This document shows, piece after piece, positions 7,380 through 14,823 of a DNA stretch of 14,823 nucleotides. Source of the DNA: Planctomycetaceae bacterium (lineage in GTDB: Bacteria > Planctomycetota > Planctomycetia > Planctomycetales > Planctomycetaceae). The stretch lies in contig DLVV01000111.1 of the NCBI GenBank assembly GCA_003445035.1, positions 11,218 to 26,040 of the forward strand. Reading direction: 5' to 3'. The notes beneath the pieces were generated by a model. It was not told the origin of the DNA, ran no database searches, and saw only the letters and a program-made list of their open reading frames with translations. Within the stretch, counting starts at the first letter, position 1, and each line of letters begins with the position of its first letter. Position numbers and translations under genes: made by a program.

Positions 7380-8726
7380 GTGTTTGAGGTTGGTTCGTTT
7401 CGCAGTCACGATTGCCACGGTGTGTCGCGACGCGCGCTGTTGCGGTTTGGTGCCGGCCTGCCGTTGGCGTCAGCCGTCGGTGGCCTGTCCGCCGCTCCCG
7501 GGGAATCGGTTCGGCCAGCCCGTTCGGTGATCCTGTTGTGGTTGTGGGGTGGGCCGAGCCACCTGGACACCTTCGATCCGAAACCCAACGCTCCCCAGGA
7601 GATTCGCGGACCGTTCTCGACGTTGGCAACGCGGACACCGGGACTGCACGTCACCGAATTGTTTCCGCGGTTGGCCTCTCGCAGTGATCGGTTTTCGGTG
7701 ATTCGTTCGCACCACAATCACACGTCTGTCCATCGCGTTGCCGGTTCGATAGCCCTGTCGGGTGGCAAGGGGGCGTCAGGCGATTCGGATTACGGCCCCA
7801 CGGTGGGTTCGATCGTGCAGCGTCACCGGGGTGGGGACGCCGCGTTGCCGCGATTTGTGAGCATCACGCCAGGGCCGTTGAAGACGGCGCTGGGGACGGT
7901 GCAGGGTGCCGGCGGAGGCCGTTGGGGTCGAGCCTATGATCCGGTGGCGGTGCGGTGTTCGGACACGGGGGAGGTTAACATCCCGTCGCTGCGTTTGCTT
8001 GAGGGCTTGCGGTTGGATCGGCTGTCGGATCGTCGATTGCTGCTGGGGGTACTCGATCGGACAACGGCGTTGGCCAACGATGCGAGATCGGCCGCCTGGT
8101 CAGACAGTTTTGCCCGGGCGTACCGATTGCTGACATCGGTCGAAGGTCGCCAAGTGTTCGACCTCTCGCGAGAGTCCGACCGAACCCGGGGACGGTACGG
8201 TTCCAGCGTGTTCGGCCAGGGGTGCCTGTTGGCGCGAAGGTTGGTCGAAGCGGAGGTGCCGTTCGTGCAGGTCAACTGGAGCCAGTACGTCGAAAACATC
8301 TACGGGACACGGACGGACTTCGGCTGGGACACTCACTGGCTGAACTTCGAGCACCTGGCTGACCGGCACGGTCCGATACTGGATCGTGCTCTTTCGGCAC
8401 TTCTCGACGACCTGTCTGAACGTGGCCTGTTGGACGACACCCTGGTCGTGGCGATGGGGGAATTCGGCCGCACTCCGAAGATTTCCGGAAACGCCGGTCG
8501 CGACCACTGGCCGGCGGTCTACAGTTCGCTGTGGGCTGGAGGTGGCGTGATTCCCGGGCAGGTGATCGGTCAGAGTGACGAACGCGCATACGCGGCGGTG
8601 ACCGAGCCGGTCACGCCCGACATGGTGGTCACCACTATCCTGCAGCAGGCAGGCGTCGATACCGAGGGGCGGGCACGGTTGCGAGTGTTCGAAGAGGGCC
8701 GCGTGATTGACGGCCTGGTCTCGTGA
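7380..8726 (+). CDS. DUF1501 family protein, Tat-exported
   Basis: The 448-residue protein starts at a GTG at 7380, ten bases after GGGAG. A Tat-like signal (SRRALLRFGAGLPLASAVGG, residues 16-35) precedes the mature domain. DUF1501 hallmarks follow: LLWLWGGPSHLDTFDPKP near 52-69, an alkaline-phosphatase/sulfatase-like metal region; HHNHTSVH; GWDTH; GEFGRTPKI at 360-368; and RDHWP at 374-378. The family is abundant in planctomycetes and belongs to the alkaline phosphatase-like superfamily, but its substrate is not established. In that phylum it is commonly encoded beside a DUF1549/DUF1553 cytochrome-type partner. Here the downstream neighbour is instead a propeller protein whose start overlaps this stop (GTGA, 8723-8726), so the two are probably translated together. 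Confidence 0.93.
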   Translation: MFEVGSFRSHDCHGVSRRALLRFGAGLPLASAVGGLSAAPGESVRPARSVILLWLWGGPSHLDTFDPKPNAPQEIRGPFSTLATRTPGLHVTELFPRLASRSDRFSVIRSHHNHTSVHRVAGSIALSGGKGASGDSDYGPTVGSIVQRHRGGDAALPRFVSITPGPLKTALGTVQGAGGGRWGRAYDPVAVRCSDTGEVNIPSLRLLEGLRLDRLSDRRLLLGVLDRTTALANDARSAAWSDSFARAYRLLTSVEGRQVFDLSRESDRTRGRYGSSVFGQGCLLARRLVEAEVPFVQVNWSQYVENIYGTRTDFGWDTHWLNFEHLADRHGPILDRALSALLDDLSERGLLDDTLVVAMGEFGRTPKISGNAGRDHWPAVYSSLWAGGGVIPGQVIGQSDERAYAAVTEPVTPDMVVTTILQQAGVDTEGRARLRVFEEGRVIDGLVS

Positions 8727-9619
8727 GGACTTGCGGCCACGGCGAGTGTCTGCCGTCGGCCGGGTGGCTGCTGGCCTGTGCGTCGGTCGGATGGCTGGTC
8801 GCGGCCCCCGTGATGGCCGAGCCACCGGTTCCATTGACTCGCGATGGGCGCAACAAACGGGACCCCGTTTACATCGATGGCGGGCGACGGATTGTTTACA
8901 CCGTTCAATCGGATGACCCGCGGTTGGTGCTGATGTCCATGGATATGAAGACGAGGATTTCTGAACGATTTGCACCCAAGGCGACGCTGCCCGAGTTGAA
9001 GGCAGTGTTTTCCCGCGACAGAAAAGCTTCGGCCTGGTTGCGGATGACCGGGAACGATCAGTTGGCGTTGCTGGTACGTTCCAGGCAGGGCGAGAAGGAA
9101 CGAGCGATCAAGACGGCCAAGTCGGTAGCCTGGAGTCCCTCGATCACCCCCGACGGGCGGCATGTGGTCTTCAACCTGGCCGGTCAACTGGTGGTGCACG
9201 AGATTGCCACGGGCAAGAACCGGGACCTGGTGAAGTCCGGAGGGCGTAATGACTGGCCGGCTGTGTCGCCGGATGGTCGCCGAGTGGCCTTCGGTTCCAG
9301 TCGCAGCGGAGATGTGGAACTGTACGTGGTGGATTTTGACGGTGAAAATCTCAGGCGTCTGACCTCCCGCAAGGGACTCGACATGCGGCCGGCCTGGGCG
9401 CCGGATGGCAAGCGATTGGCCTTCACATCGGTTCGGGCTGGGAACTACGAGATCAGCGTGATGGCCGTGACTGGCCAAGAAGATCCGTTCAACGTGTCCG
9501 ACCATCCCGAACGGGACGACTTTGTGACATGGCATCCACGGGGTCAGCGACTGCTGTGGGTGGCCGAGCGAGGTGGACGGCACAACCTGGTCGAGTGGAA
9601 GTTGTCAGCGGGACCGTGA
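8723..9619 (+). CDS. Exported TolB-like six-bladed beta-propeller protein (PD40/WD40-like repeats)
   Basis: The 298-residue protein starts at the GTG at 8723, which overlaps the DUF1501 stop by four bases. A signal peptide covers residues 1-32 (hydrophobic WLLACASVGWLVAAPVMA, predicted cut before EPPVPL). Six repeats of about 40 residues follow, several with the TolB/PD40 signature PDG(R/K)xxxF: TPDGRHVVFN, SPDGRRVAFGSS, APDGKRLAFTS, and a last HPRGQRLLWVAE. Six blades are enough for one closed TolB-type propeller, and there is no catalytic domain attached. It is probably periplasmic and a binding or scaffold protein. Coupling to the DUF1501 gene suggests the two products interact or serve one process. 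Its end overlaps the kinase gene end by 15 bp tail to tail (9605-9619). Confidence 0.85.
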   Translation: MRTCGHGECLPSAGWLLACASVGWLVAAPVMAEPPVPLTRDGRNKRDPVYIDGGRRIVYTVQSDDPRLVLMSMDMKTRISERFAPKATLPELKAVFSRDRKASAWLRMTGNDQLALLVRSRQGEKERAIKTAKSVAWSPSITPDGRHVVFNLAGQLVVHEIATGKNRDLVKSGGRNDWPAVSPDGRRVAFGSSRSGDVELYVVDFDGENLRRLTSRKGLDMRPAWAPDGKRLAFTSVRAGNYEISVMAVTGQEDPFNVSDHPERDDFVTWHPRGQRLLWVAERGGRHNLVEWKLSAGP

Positions 9620-12600
9620 GGCGTTGAGGAACGGCCACATCCGAATGGTGTGGTCGAAGCTCGAAGAGATCATCTCTCCGGTCCGCGGGTGAAAGCAGAC
9701 CGAGAGCGCCCCTTCCCGGTGTCCTTCAAGCGTGATCAGATCATCGGGATCTCCGGGTTGGCGGACCACGAGGCGTCCGTCGCCGTGAGCGGAGGCCAGT
9801 CGCTTGCCATCAGGCGTCCAGGCAAGTCGAAAGATGACGTCTGTACCCGCATCGGCGACTCCGGGTTGGAGGGTGCCGTCGGCCACCATCCAGACGAACA
9901 CGTCTCCGGCATGTGATCCTGCAGCGATGTGTTGGCTGTCGGGGCGAAACGACAGGCACTGCAGTTTTGCCTTCGATCCAGAGAGGTTCCTGTGCAGTTT
10001 TCCGTCGGAGGACGAATGGATTGCCAGCGTACCGTCGAGTCCGCATGAGGCGATCCAGCGTCCGTCGGGGGAAACGGCGACGTCACTGATCTCGTCGGCG
10101 TGCCTGGACAGCGATAGGAGCTTGCGACCCGTGTCGAGTGTCCAGGTGGTGAGACGACCCGCGTTGTCTCCAATCACCGCGAACTGCGATTTCGGGTCCA
10201 GGGCGAAGGCCCGGACCTGTCCGTCGGTGACCTCGACCTTCTGTTCTTCTTTTCCAGTGCGTGTGTTCCATTGCCTGAGCGTGTTGTCACCGGCTGAGAA
10301 GAGCGTGTCGGATGAATTTCCGAACGCGATTCCCCAGACCCAGTGGGAATGACCGGCGAGAACGCGTCCGGGTCGGCCGGATGTGGCGTCCCAGAGTCGC
10401 ACTGTCTGGTCCATGCTGCACGAGGCCAGTTCGCGGCCGTCGGGGCTCACGGCAACCTTGCCGACCGGCTCGGAGTGTCCCCTGAGAATCTTGGCCAGAA
10501 GGTGTTGTGGCACGTTCCAGACACGGACGGTGGCGTCGGCCGACGCGGAAGCCAGCCGAGTGCCGTCGGGGCTGAAGGCAACGTCCCACAGGTAGTCGGT
10601 GTGGCCTTTGAACGTGGCCAGTTCGGTGTGAGCGACGGCGTCCCATATCTTGACGAGACCGTCGACACCGGCCGACGCGATCAGGCGGCCGTTCGGGCTG
10701 AAGCACACTCCGTTGACCTCGTCGGTGTGACCTTCGAGGCTGGCGACTTCTTTTGATGTTGCGAGATCCCAGATGCGGATGGTGTGGTCGTCGCCGGATG
10801 TGACGGCCTGACGCCCGTCGGGGCTGAACATTCCGCTCCAGATCTCTTCGGTGTGTCCCTCGAGCACAGAAAGTTGCTTGCCAGTTGTCGTGTTCCAGAG
10901 GACCACGTCCGTGTCGGCTCCGGCGGAGAGAATTCTGGTTGCGTCGTGATTGAATTCTGCGACGTTCACCGAGTCACTGTGACCGTTGAACAGGCGGGTT
11001 TCCTTACGGGCCTGGAGATCCCACAGCCGGACCGTGTTGTCGTCGCTGGCAGAGACCAGCGTATTGCCATCAGGCGTGAAATCGACGTGCGTGACAGTGT
11101 CTTCGTGGCCCCGGAGAATCCCCAGCGGTTTCCCCGTGACAGGATTCCAGAGGCGAATCAGGTCGTCGGCACCGCCGGAGGCAATCATGCTGCCGGCTGG
11201 ATTGATGGCGACGCTTTCGACCGTGTCGTCGTGCCCCGTGCAATTCAGCAGCATTCGCCCACTGGTGGCATCCCAGATCCGCACCGAGGAATCTTCACTA
11301 CCGGAGATCAATAGTCGCGCGTCGGAGGAAAAGACGACCTGGCGAACTTCTTCAGAGTGACCGGAGAGGACCATGGGGCCGTCCGTCCTGGGCGAGACGG
11401 CCGGTGGAGTGGGCTGCGGAGTTGTAGGGGGTGGCTGTGCCGTGAGGGGGAGTGGTAAGCCGGGTTCGGACTCGCCCGGATTGCTGGTTTCGCCAGTTGG
11501 GTCGTCCTTGGTCTCGTTGTTCGGTGCCGTCGGTGTTGTTTGAGAAACGGCAAGTTGAACAGGATCGTTCGGCGGGGAGTGGTTGAAATACCATTCGAGC
11601 GTGACCAGGCAAGTGACCATCACGACGGCGGTGGCAATCCAGATGGTGCGGGCACGAAAGAGCCGGCCGCTGATGTCGATAAAGCGAGTGCCGTCGGCAG
11701 CGGTGTAGGACACGACCAGTCCGGGGCGGCGGGACTTCTGGATGTCCAGCTTTCGTGACCGGGCCCATTCACTGAACTCACGATAACGGGGGTCATCGAC
11801 TCCGGACATGGCGTCGACGATACGTGCTGCCATCGACAGGCGGCCCTGGCCGATCAGGGCGTCGGCCAGGTGCCTGTCGTTTTCAAGTTGTTCGCGACGG
11901 GCGTCACCGACGGCCTTGCTGGAGTCAAAGGCATCGAGATTGGCGATCCCGGAGGAGGTGGCCGTGTCGGATTGCCTGGCCAGCCAGGCGTTGATCTCGA
12001 CGGCCACCTCTGCCGCAGAGGCGGTGCGTCGATCAAGCGGCTTGGCCATCATGTCCAGGCAGATGGTCTCCAGTTGCGGGTCCAGCCCTTGTCGAATCGC
12101 CGACGGCGGGTCCGGTTCGTCGTTAATCACCTGGGCCAGGACCTCGGCGATTCCGCCTTCAAAAGGCAGTCGGCCCGTAAGCAGTTCGTAGAACATCACC
12201 CCGAGGCTGTAGACGTCGCTGCGGGGGCCGATTTCGTGCAGGCGACCCCTGGCCTGTTCGGGGGACATGTAGGCCGGAGAGCCGAGGATCGTACCGGTCC
12301 CCGTGAGTCTCGCCGCGTCGGGGGTGCCGGATTGTCTGGCGAGTCCGAAGTCGGTCAGGATCGGTTCGCGTTGTGGATCGATGATCACATTGGACGGCTT
12401 GAGGTCACGATGGACAACGTCACGTGAGTGGGCGTGTGCCAGGCCATCGGCGAGCCGGGTGATGATGGTGGCGACCTGGTCGACCGGCAACGGGTGATCG
12501 GGCGAGACGAAGTCCGACAGGGGCCTCCCATCGATATAGGCCATGGCCAGAAAACATCGCCCGTCAATTTCTCCGACTTCGTAGACAGGACAGAGGTTTG

Positions 12601-12925
12601 TGTGACGGAGTGCGGCCGCTGCACGGGCTTCAACAAAAAACCGTTCGCGGATTTCCTCGGTTGCCGCCGCTTCGAACTTGGGGATCTTCAGGGCCACCGG
12701 ACGTTGCAGATCACTGTCGGTCGCCAGGTAGACGGTGCCCATGGCGCCTTCACCAAGACATCGCTCGACCAGGTACTTGCCGAAACTCCCCGTGAGAGAT
12801 GCGACATTGGCCAGCGGGCGGGAGACACCTCCCTCTGCTCCGGGTTGGCTGGCCAGCGGGCTGTTGTCGCCGGGAAGGTCGTGGCCGGTCAGGCGGGTTT
12901 GTCGGGAATCGCGTGTTTCGTCCAT
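9605..12925 (-). CDS. Transmembrane Ser/Thr protein kinase with 14 C-terminal WD40 repeats
   Basis: I chose the ATG at 12925 (1106 residues). The frame is open to 13042, but that would overlap the upstream gene and adds Arg/Pro-rich sequence. Residues 51-315 form a complete Hanks-type kinase: glycine loop GEGAMG (59-64), Lys80 in VALKIPK, Glu99, HRDLKPSN (172-179), DFG (192-194), and SPEQARG in place of APE. All catalytic residues are present, so it should be active. A helical linker leads to one membrane helix at about 428-447 (IWIATAVVMVTCLVTLEWYF), then a Pro/Thr-rich spacer. Residues 518-1106 hold 14 WD40 repeats of about 42 residues. The kinase should face the cytoplasm and the propellers the periplasm, as a sensor or binding domain. 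It lies 64 bp after the transglutaminase gene on the same strand. Target and ligand are unknown. Confidence 0.95.
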   Translation of the reverse strand: MDETRDSRQTRLTGHDLPGDNSPLASQPGAEGGVSRPLANVASLTGSFGKYLVERCLGEGAMGTVYLATDSDLQRPVALKIPKFEAAATEEIRERFFVEARAAAALRHTNLCPVYEVGEIDGRCFLAMAYIDGRPLSDFVSPDHPLPVDQVATIITRLADGLAHAHSRDVVHRDLKPSNVIIDPQREPILTDFGLARQSGTPDAARLTGTGTILGSPAYMSPEQARGRLHEIGPRSDVYSLGVMFYELLTGRLPFEGGIAEVLAQVINDEPDPPSAIRQGLDPQLETICLDMMAKPLDRRTASAAEVAVEINAWLARQSDTATSSGIANLDAFDSSKAVGDARREQLENDRHLADALIGQGRLSMAARIVDAMSGVDDPRYREFSEWARSRKLDIQKSRRPGLVVSYTAADGTRFIDISGRLFRARTIWIATAVVMVTCLVTLEWYFNHSPPNDPVQLAVSQTTPTAPNNETKDDPTGETSNPGESEPGLPLPLTAQPPPTTPQPTPPAVSPRTDGPMVLSGHSEEVRQVVFSSDARLLISGSEDSSVRIWDATSGRMLLNCTGHDDTVESVAINPAGSMIASGGADDLIRLWNPVTGKPLGILRGHEDTVTHVDFTPDGNTLVSASDDNTVRLWDLQARKETRLFNGHSDSVNVAEFNHDATRILSAGADTDVVLWNTTTGKQLSVLEGHTEEIWSGMFSPDGRQAVTSGDDHTIRIWDLATSKEVASLEGHTDEVNGVCFSPNGRLIASAGVDGLVKIWDAVAHTELATFKGHTDYLWDVAFSPDGTRLASASADATVRVWNVPQHLLAKILRGHSEPVGKVAVSPDGRELASCSMDQTVRLWDATSGRPGRVLAGHSHWVWGIAFGNSSDTLFSAGDNTLRQWNTRTGKEEQKVEVTDGQVRAFALDPKSQFAVIGDNAGRLTTWTLDTGRKLLSLSRHADEISDVAVSPDGRWIASCGLDGTLAIHSSSDGKLHRNLSGSKAKLQCLSFRPDSQHIAAGSHAGDVFVWMVADGTLQPGVADAGTDVIFRLAWTPDGKRLASAHGDGRLVVRQPGDPDDLITLEGHREGALSVCFHPRTGEMISSSFDHTIRMWPFLNASRSR
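9608..11374 (-). repeat. WD40 repeat array, 14 units of about 126 bp
   Basis: The 3' half of the kinase gene is a tandem array with a period of about 126 bp (42 residues). Each unit reads roughly GH-x-(D/E)-x-V ... FSPDG-x-x-(L/I)-A-S-x-x-x-D-x-x-(V/I)-(R/K)-(I/L)-W(D/N). Units 1-9 from the protein's N-terminal side are close to canonical, units 10-13 have lost the GH or WD dipeptides, and unit 14 is canonical again (GHREGALSVCF ... RMW). Fourteen units fit two seven-bladed propellers. The repeats are diverged at the base level, so recent slippage is not evident. Confidence 0.9.
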
Positions 12926-12989
12926 TGGGCCTGCCGGAGCACGCGGGCGACGGTGGGGTGGCCGGATCAACAAGATCCGGATGGCGGTT

Positions 12990-14823
12990 TCACCGGGCCG
13001 CGGTTTTGGGCCATTCGACAACCACCTCGGCTGGGAACACACCCCGCGGGTCGCCTCGTTCGGCGAGCGTGGTCACCAGCGTGGCCAGGGTTCGTGGGAC
13101 GACCCCCTTGTGCAGTGTGAGCTTGTCGCTCTGGACGACAATGGGCTTGTCCAGGTCGAGCATCTTGTCGTCGAATCGGATGGTGAGCCGTTTGACGGGG
13201 CTGGTCTCTATGCGGATCGTCTGTCCGGTTCGGCTGGCGATCAGTGTCGAGCGACCCTTGCGGTTTTTATTGTCGACGGCGAGCCAGTAGAACCTCGAGT
13301 GAGTCACGTCGTCCTGTCGCCAGACAATCCGATCGGGATGGATGTTGCGTCGGAACTTGGCCATCCAGGGGACGGCTGCAGCATCGAGGCGGTCCATCCA
13401 GTGGCCCTTGTTGGGGTAGATCTTGACCAGGTGAGCATATCCCTTGGGATCGGCCTTCCTGAGTGAGCCGAGTTGTTGTCCCCAGGCGGCAGCGACCTTG
13501 TTGCGATTGTAGGCACTGTCGCGTCCGCCCATGTGGATGGTGAAACCGATGTTGCGGAGCGAATGTGGCGTCGAGTCGTTGGGGTGTCCGGCCATCATGG
13601 CCGCGGCGGCCAGGCGATCGGCCATTCGTGGTGCTACCTGATAGACGCCGTCACCGCCGGCCGAATAACCCATCAGGTAGACCCGGTCGGGGTCGACATC
13701 TTCGAAGACGATCAGGTTCTCGATCAGGCGGTCAAACAACGGGTCGATGTGTCCCTGGTGCCAGAGATTCCATGTGTTGGTGGGGGCTCGTGGGGAGAGG
13801 TAAACCCCCTCGGCGGGCTTGTAGAGTCCCTTTTGGTTGTTCCACTGCTGATCGTTGACCGCCTGAGTCGTTCCGCCTCCACCGTGGAGAGAAATGTAGA
13901 GACTGCGGCCGGACTTGGGTTTCTTGCCGTAAACGTGGTAGTGGAAGGGCATCTTGAGGTTGCCGTGACTGAGCACGCGAGCTTTCATCTCGGCGGCCCG
14001 GTCCTTGCGGATGGCGGTCACGTGGTCTGCCCACAACTGCGTGCGGGCCTTGGCGGCATCGGCCTTGGTCAGAGCGGCCTTGGAGAAGTCCTGTTTTGCC
14101 AGGGGCGGTCGTTTGTCCCGAGGTTGACTCAGCCAGGTTCCCAGCGATTTCATCGCGACGGCCGAGACCTTCGCATCCGGACCCGTGGGTGTTTTGGGTT
14201 TAGGCAGGTAGCGGGCGGTGACATTGACCGCGTGAACGTAGGTCGCCTCGGGGAGCCAGACCATCGGAAAGGACTGTCCGGTTGGCTTGTAGCTGGTGGC
14301 GTAGATCGCGTGCTTGCGGTGATCGGCCCGGGCCTTGGAGGCGCGGCCGAGGAACCAGGCGCGGTCGAGCTGATTTCCGGTGGGTTCGGCGGCTCCGGTG
14401 AAGTGCCAGCCCCCCTTGTTGTAGACCTCGACCCATGAGTGGTTGCCCGAGCCGTCGGCCCATAGTGGAGTGCCGACGAAACGGGCGGGGATGCCGACGG
14501 CCCGGCAGGCGTCGATCAGCAGCACGCTGAGGCCGGTGCAACTGGCCAGTCCGGCCTCGATCGATTCGTAGGGGCTCTGGTCGGCCTTTGGGCGGCCGGT
14601 TGAATAGCGGACCTTGACCCGGCCGAAGATGGCACGGTTGAGTTGTGTGGCGGCCTCGCCGGGCGTCTTGGCCTTGGCCACCAGGGGGCGAAAGCGTTTG
14701 AAGAAATCGGCACGCCAGTTGTCTCGGCGTTCGTTGATGCTGGCGTAGGGCAACACGTCGTTGAAAAATACGGATTCCGGGACCTGGTCGGTCCATGCCG
14801 ACTCTCGCCAGGCCCTGTACGCG
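12990..14823 (-). CDS. Transglutaminase-like plus alpha/beta-hydrolase (esterase) fusion protein (5'-truncated by window edge)
   Basis: The frame is open to the right edge, so the start lies beyond 14823; 610 residues are visible. In fragment numbering the N-terminal part is a transglutaminase-like domain: QVPESVFFNDVLPYASINER upstream, Cys95 in ASCTGLSVLLIDACR, and His128 in GNHSWVEVYN, with an acidic residue in GAAEP (near 146) likely completing the triad. A Lys/Ala-rich helical linker (about 215-285) joins it to an alpha/beta-hydrolase of the PHB-depolymerase/feruloyl-esterase kind: SLHGGGGT as oxyanion region, nucleophile Ser387 in GYSAGG, Asp435 in GGRDSAY and His474 in NKGHWM. A beta-rich C-terminal domain follows. 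Both triads look intact. The protein is probably exported (the signal would lie off-window). It is followed by the kinase gene 64 bp downstream. Substrates are unknown. Confidence 0.88.
   Translation of the reverse strand, partial: AYRAWRESAWTDQVPESVFFNDVLPYASINERRDNWRADFFKRFRPLVAKAKTPGEAATQLNRAIFGRVKVRYSTGRPKADQSPYESIEAGLASCTGLSVLLIDACRAVGIPARFVGTPLWADGSGNHSWVEVYNKGGWHFTGAAEPTGNQLDRAWFLGRASKARADHRKHAIYATSYKPTGQSFPMVWLPEATYVHAVNVTARYLPKPKTPTGPDAKVSAVAMKSLGTWLSQPRDKRPPLAKQDFSKAALTKADAAKARTQLWADHVTAIRKDRAAEMKARVLSHGNLKMPFHYHVYGKKPKSGRSLYISLHGGGGTTQAVNDQQWNNQKGLYKPAEGVYLSPRAPTNTWNLWHQGHIDPLFDRLIENLIVFEDVDPDRVYLMGYSAGGDGVYQVAPRMADRLAAAAMMAGHPNDSTPHSLRNIGFTIHMGGRDSAYNRNKVAAAWGQQLGSLRKADPKGYAHLVKIYPNKGHWMDRLDAAAVPWMAKFRRNIHPDRIVWRQDDVTHSRFYWLAVDNKNRKGRSTLIASRTGQTIRIETSPVKRLTIRFDDKMLDLDKPIVVQSDKLTLHKGVVPRTLATLVTTLAERGDPRGVFPAEVVVEWPKTAAR

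Noticed and set aside
8570..9583. Long minus-strand open frame (337 codons) opposite the propeller gene
   Set aside because: The plus strand encodes a signal peptide and clear PD40 repeats; the minus translation is His/Arg/Pro-rich with no recognisable domain.
9608..11374. The 126 bp periodic array considered as a DNA repeat element or CRISPR-like array
   Set aside because: The period is the WD40 protein repeat, in frame and diverged at the base level.
13473..14438. Plus-strand open frame (321 codons) opposite the transglutaminase/esterase gene
   Set aside because: It is antisense to two catalytic domains with intact motifs; long shadow frames are expected at this GC content.

Overview
This 14.8 kb window is high in GC and densely coding, and it looks like a chromosomal segment of a planctomycete (Planctomycetota). 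The evidence is the gene content: a Tat-exported DUF1501 protein, a giant membrane Ser/Thr kinase fused to WD40 repeats, a transglutaminase-like/esterase fusion protein, a Tat-exported M19-dipeptidase-like protein, and an ABC exporter set with a HlyD-type adaptor. No RNA genes, insertion sequences, phage genes, CRISPR arrays or defence systems were seen. Two genes are cut by the window edges: the permease at the left and the transglutaminase protein at the right.

Layout. (1) Positions 1-4571, plus strand, hold an ABC export cluster: the C-terminal end of a first FtsX/MacB-type permease, a small cysteine-rich lipoprotein, a HlyD-type adaptor, an ATPase and a second permease. The last three overlap by one base at each junction (TAATG and TGATG), which points to one translationally coupled operon. 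(2) An MFS transporter (4641-5813) follows on the same strand after 69 bp. (3) A convergent M19 (renal dipeptidase-like) protein (7197-5872, minus) has a Tat-type signal but appears to lack several of the family's metal ligands. (4) A 182 bp divergent spacer separates it from a plus-strand pair: a DUF1501 protein (7380-8726) and an exported TolB-type six-blade propeller (8723-9619), which overlap by 4 bp. (5) Two minus-strand genes fill the right side. A transglutaminase-like plus alpha/beta-hydrolase protein (from beyond 14823 down to 12990) is followed 64 bp later by a transmembrane Ser/Thr kinase with 14 C-terminal WD40 repeats (12925-9605). Its last 15 bp overlap the end of the propeller gene tail to tail.

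How the genes may work together. The first block should be a complete inner-membrane ABC exporter of the MacAB/DevBCA kind with two paralogous permeases, probably working as a heterodimer, and a periplasmic adaptor; no TolC-like outer-membrane partner is visible. The rest is mostly exported or envelope-facing: the dipeptidase-like protein, DUF1501 protein, propeller, transglutaminase/esterase and kinase ectodomain all appear to act outside the cytoplasm. The window contains no obvious new multi-gene system. The points most worth checking are the M19 protein with missing metal ligands, the double-catalytic transglutaminase/esterase fusion, the kinase with a 2 x 7-blade propeller array, and the cysteine-rich lipoprotein inside the exporter operon.
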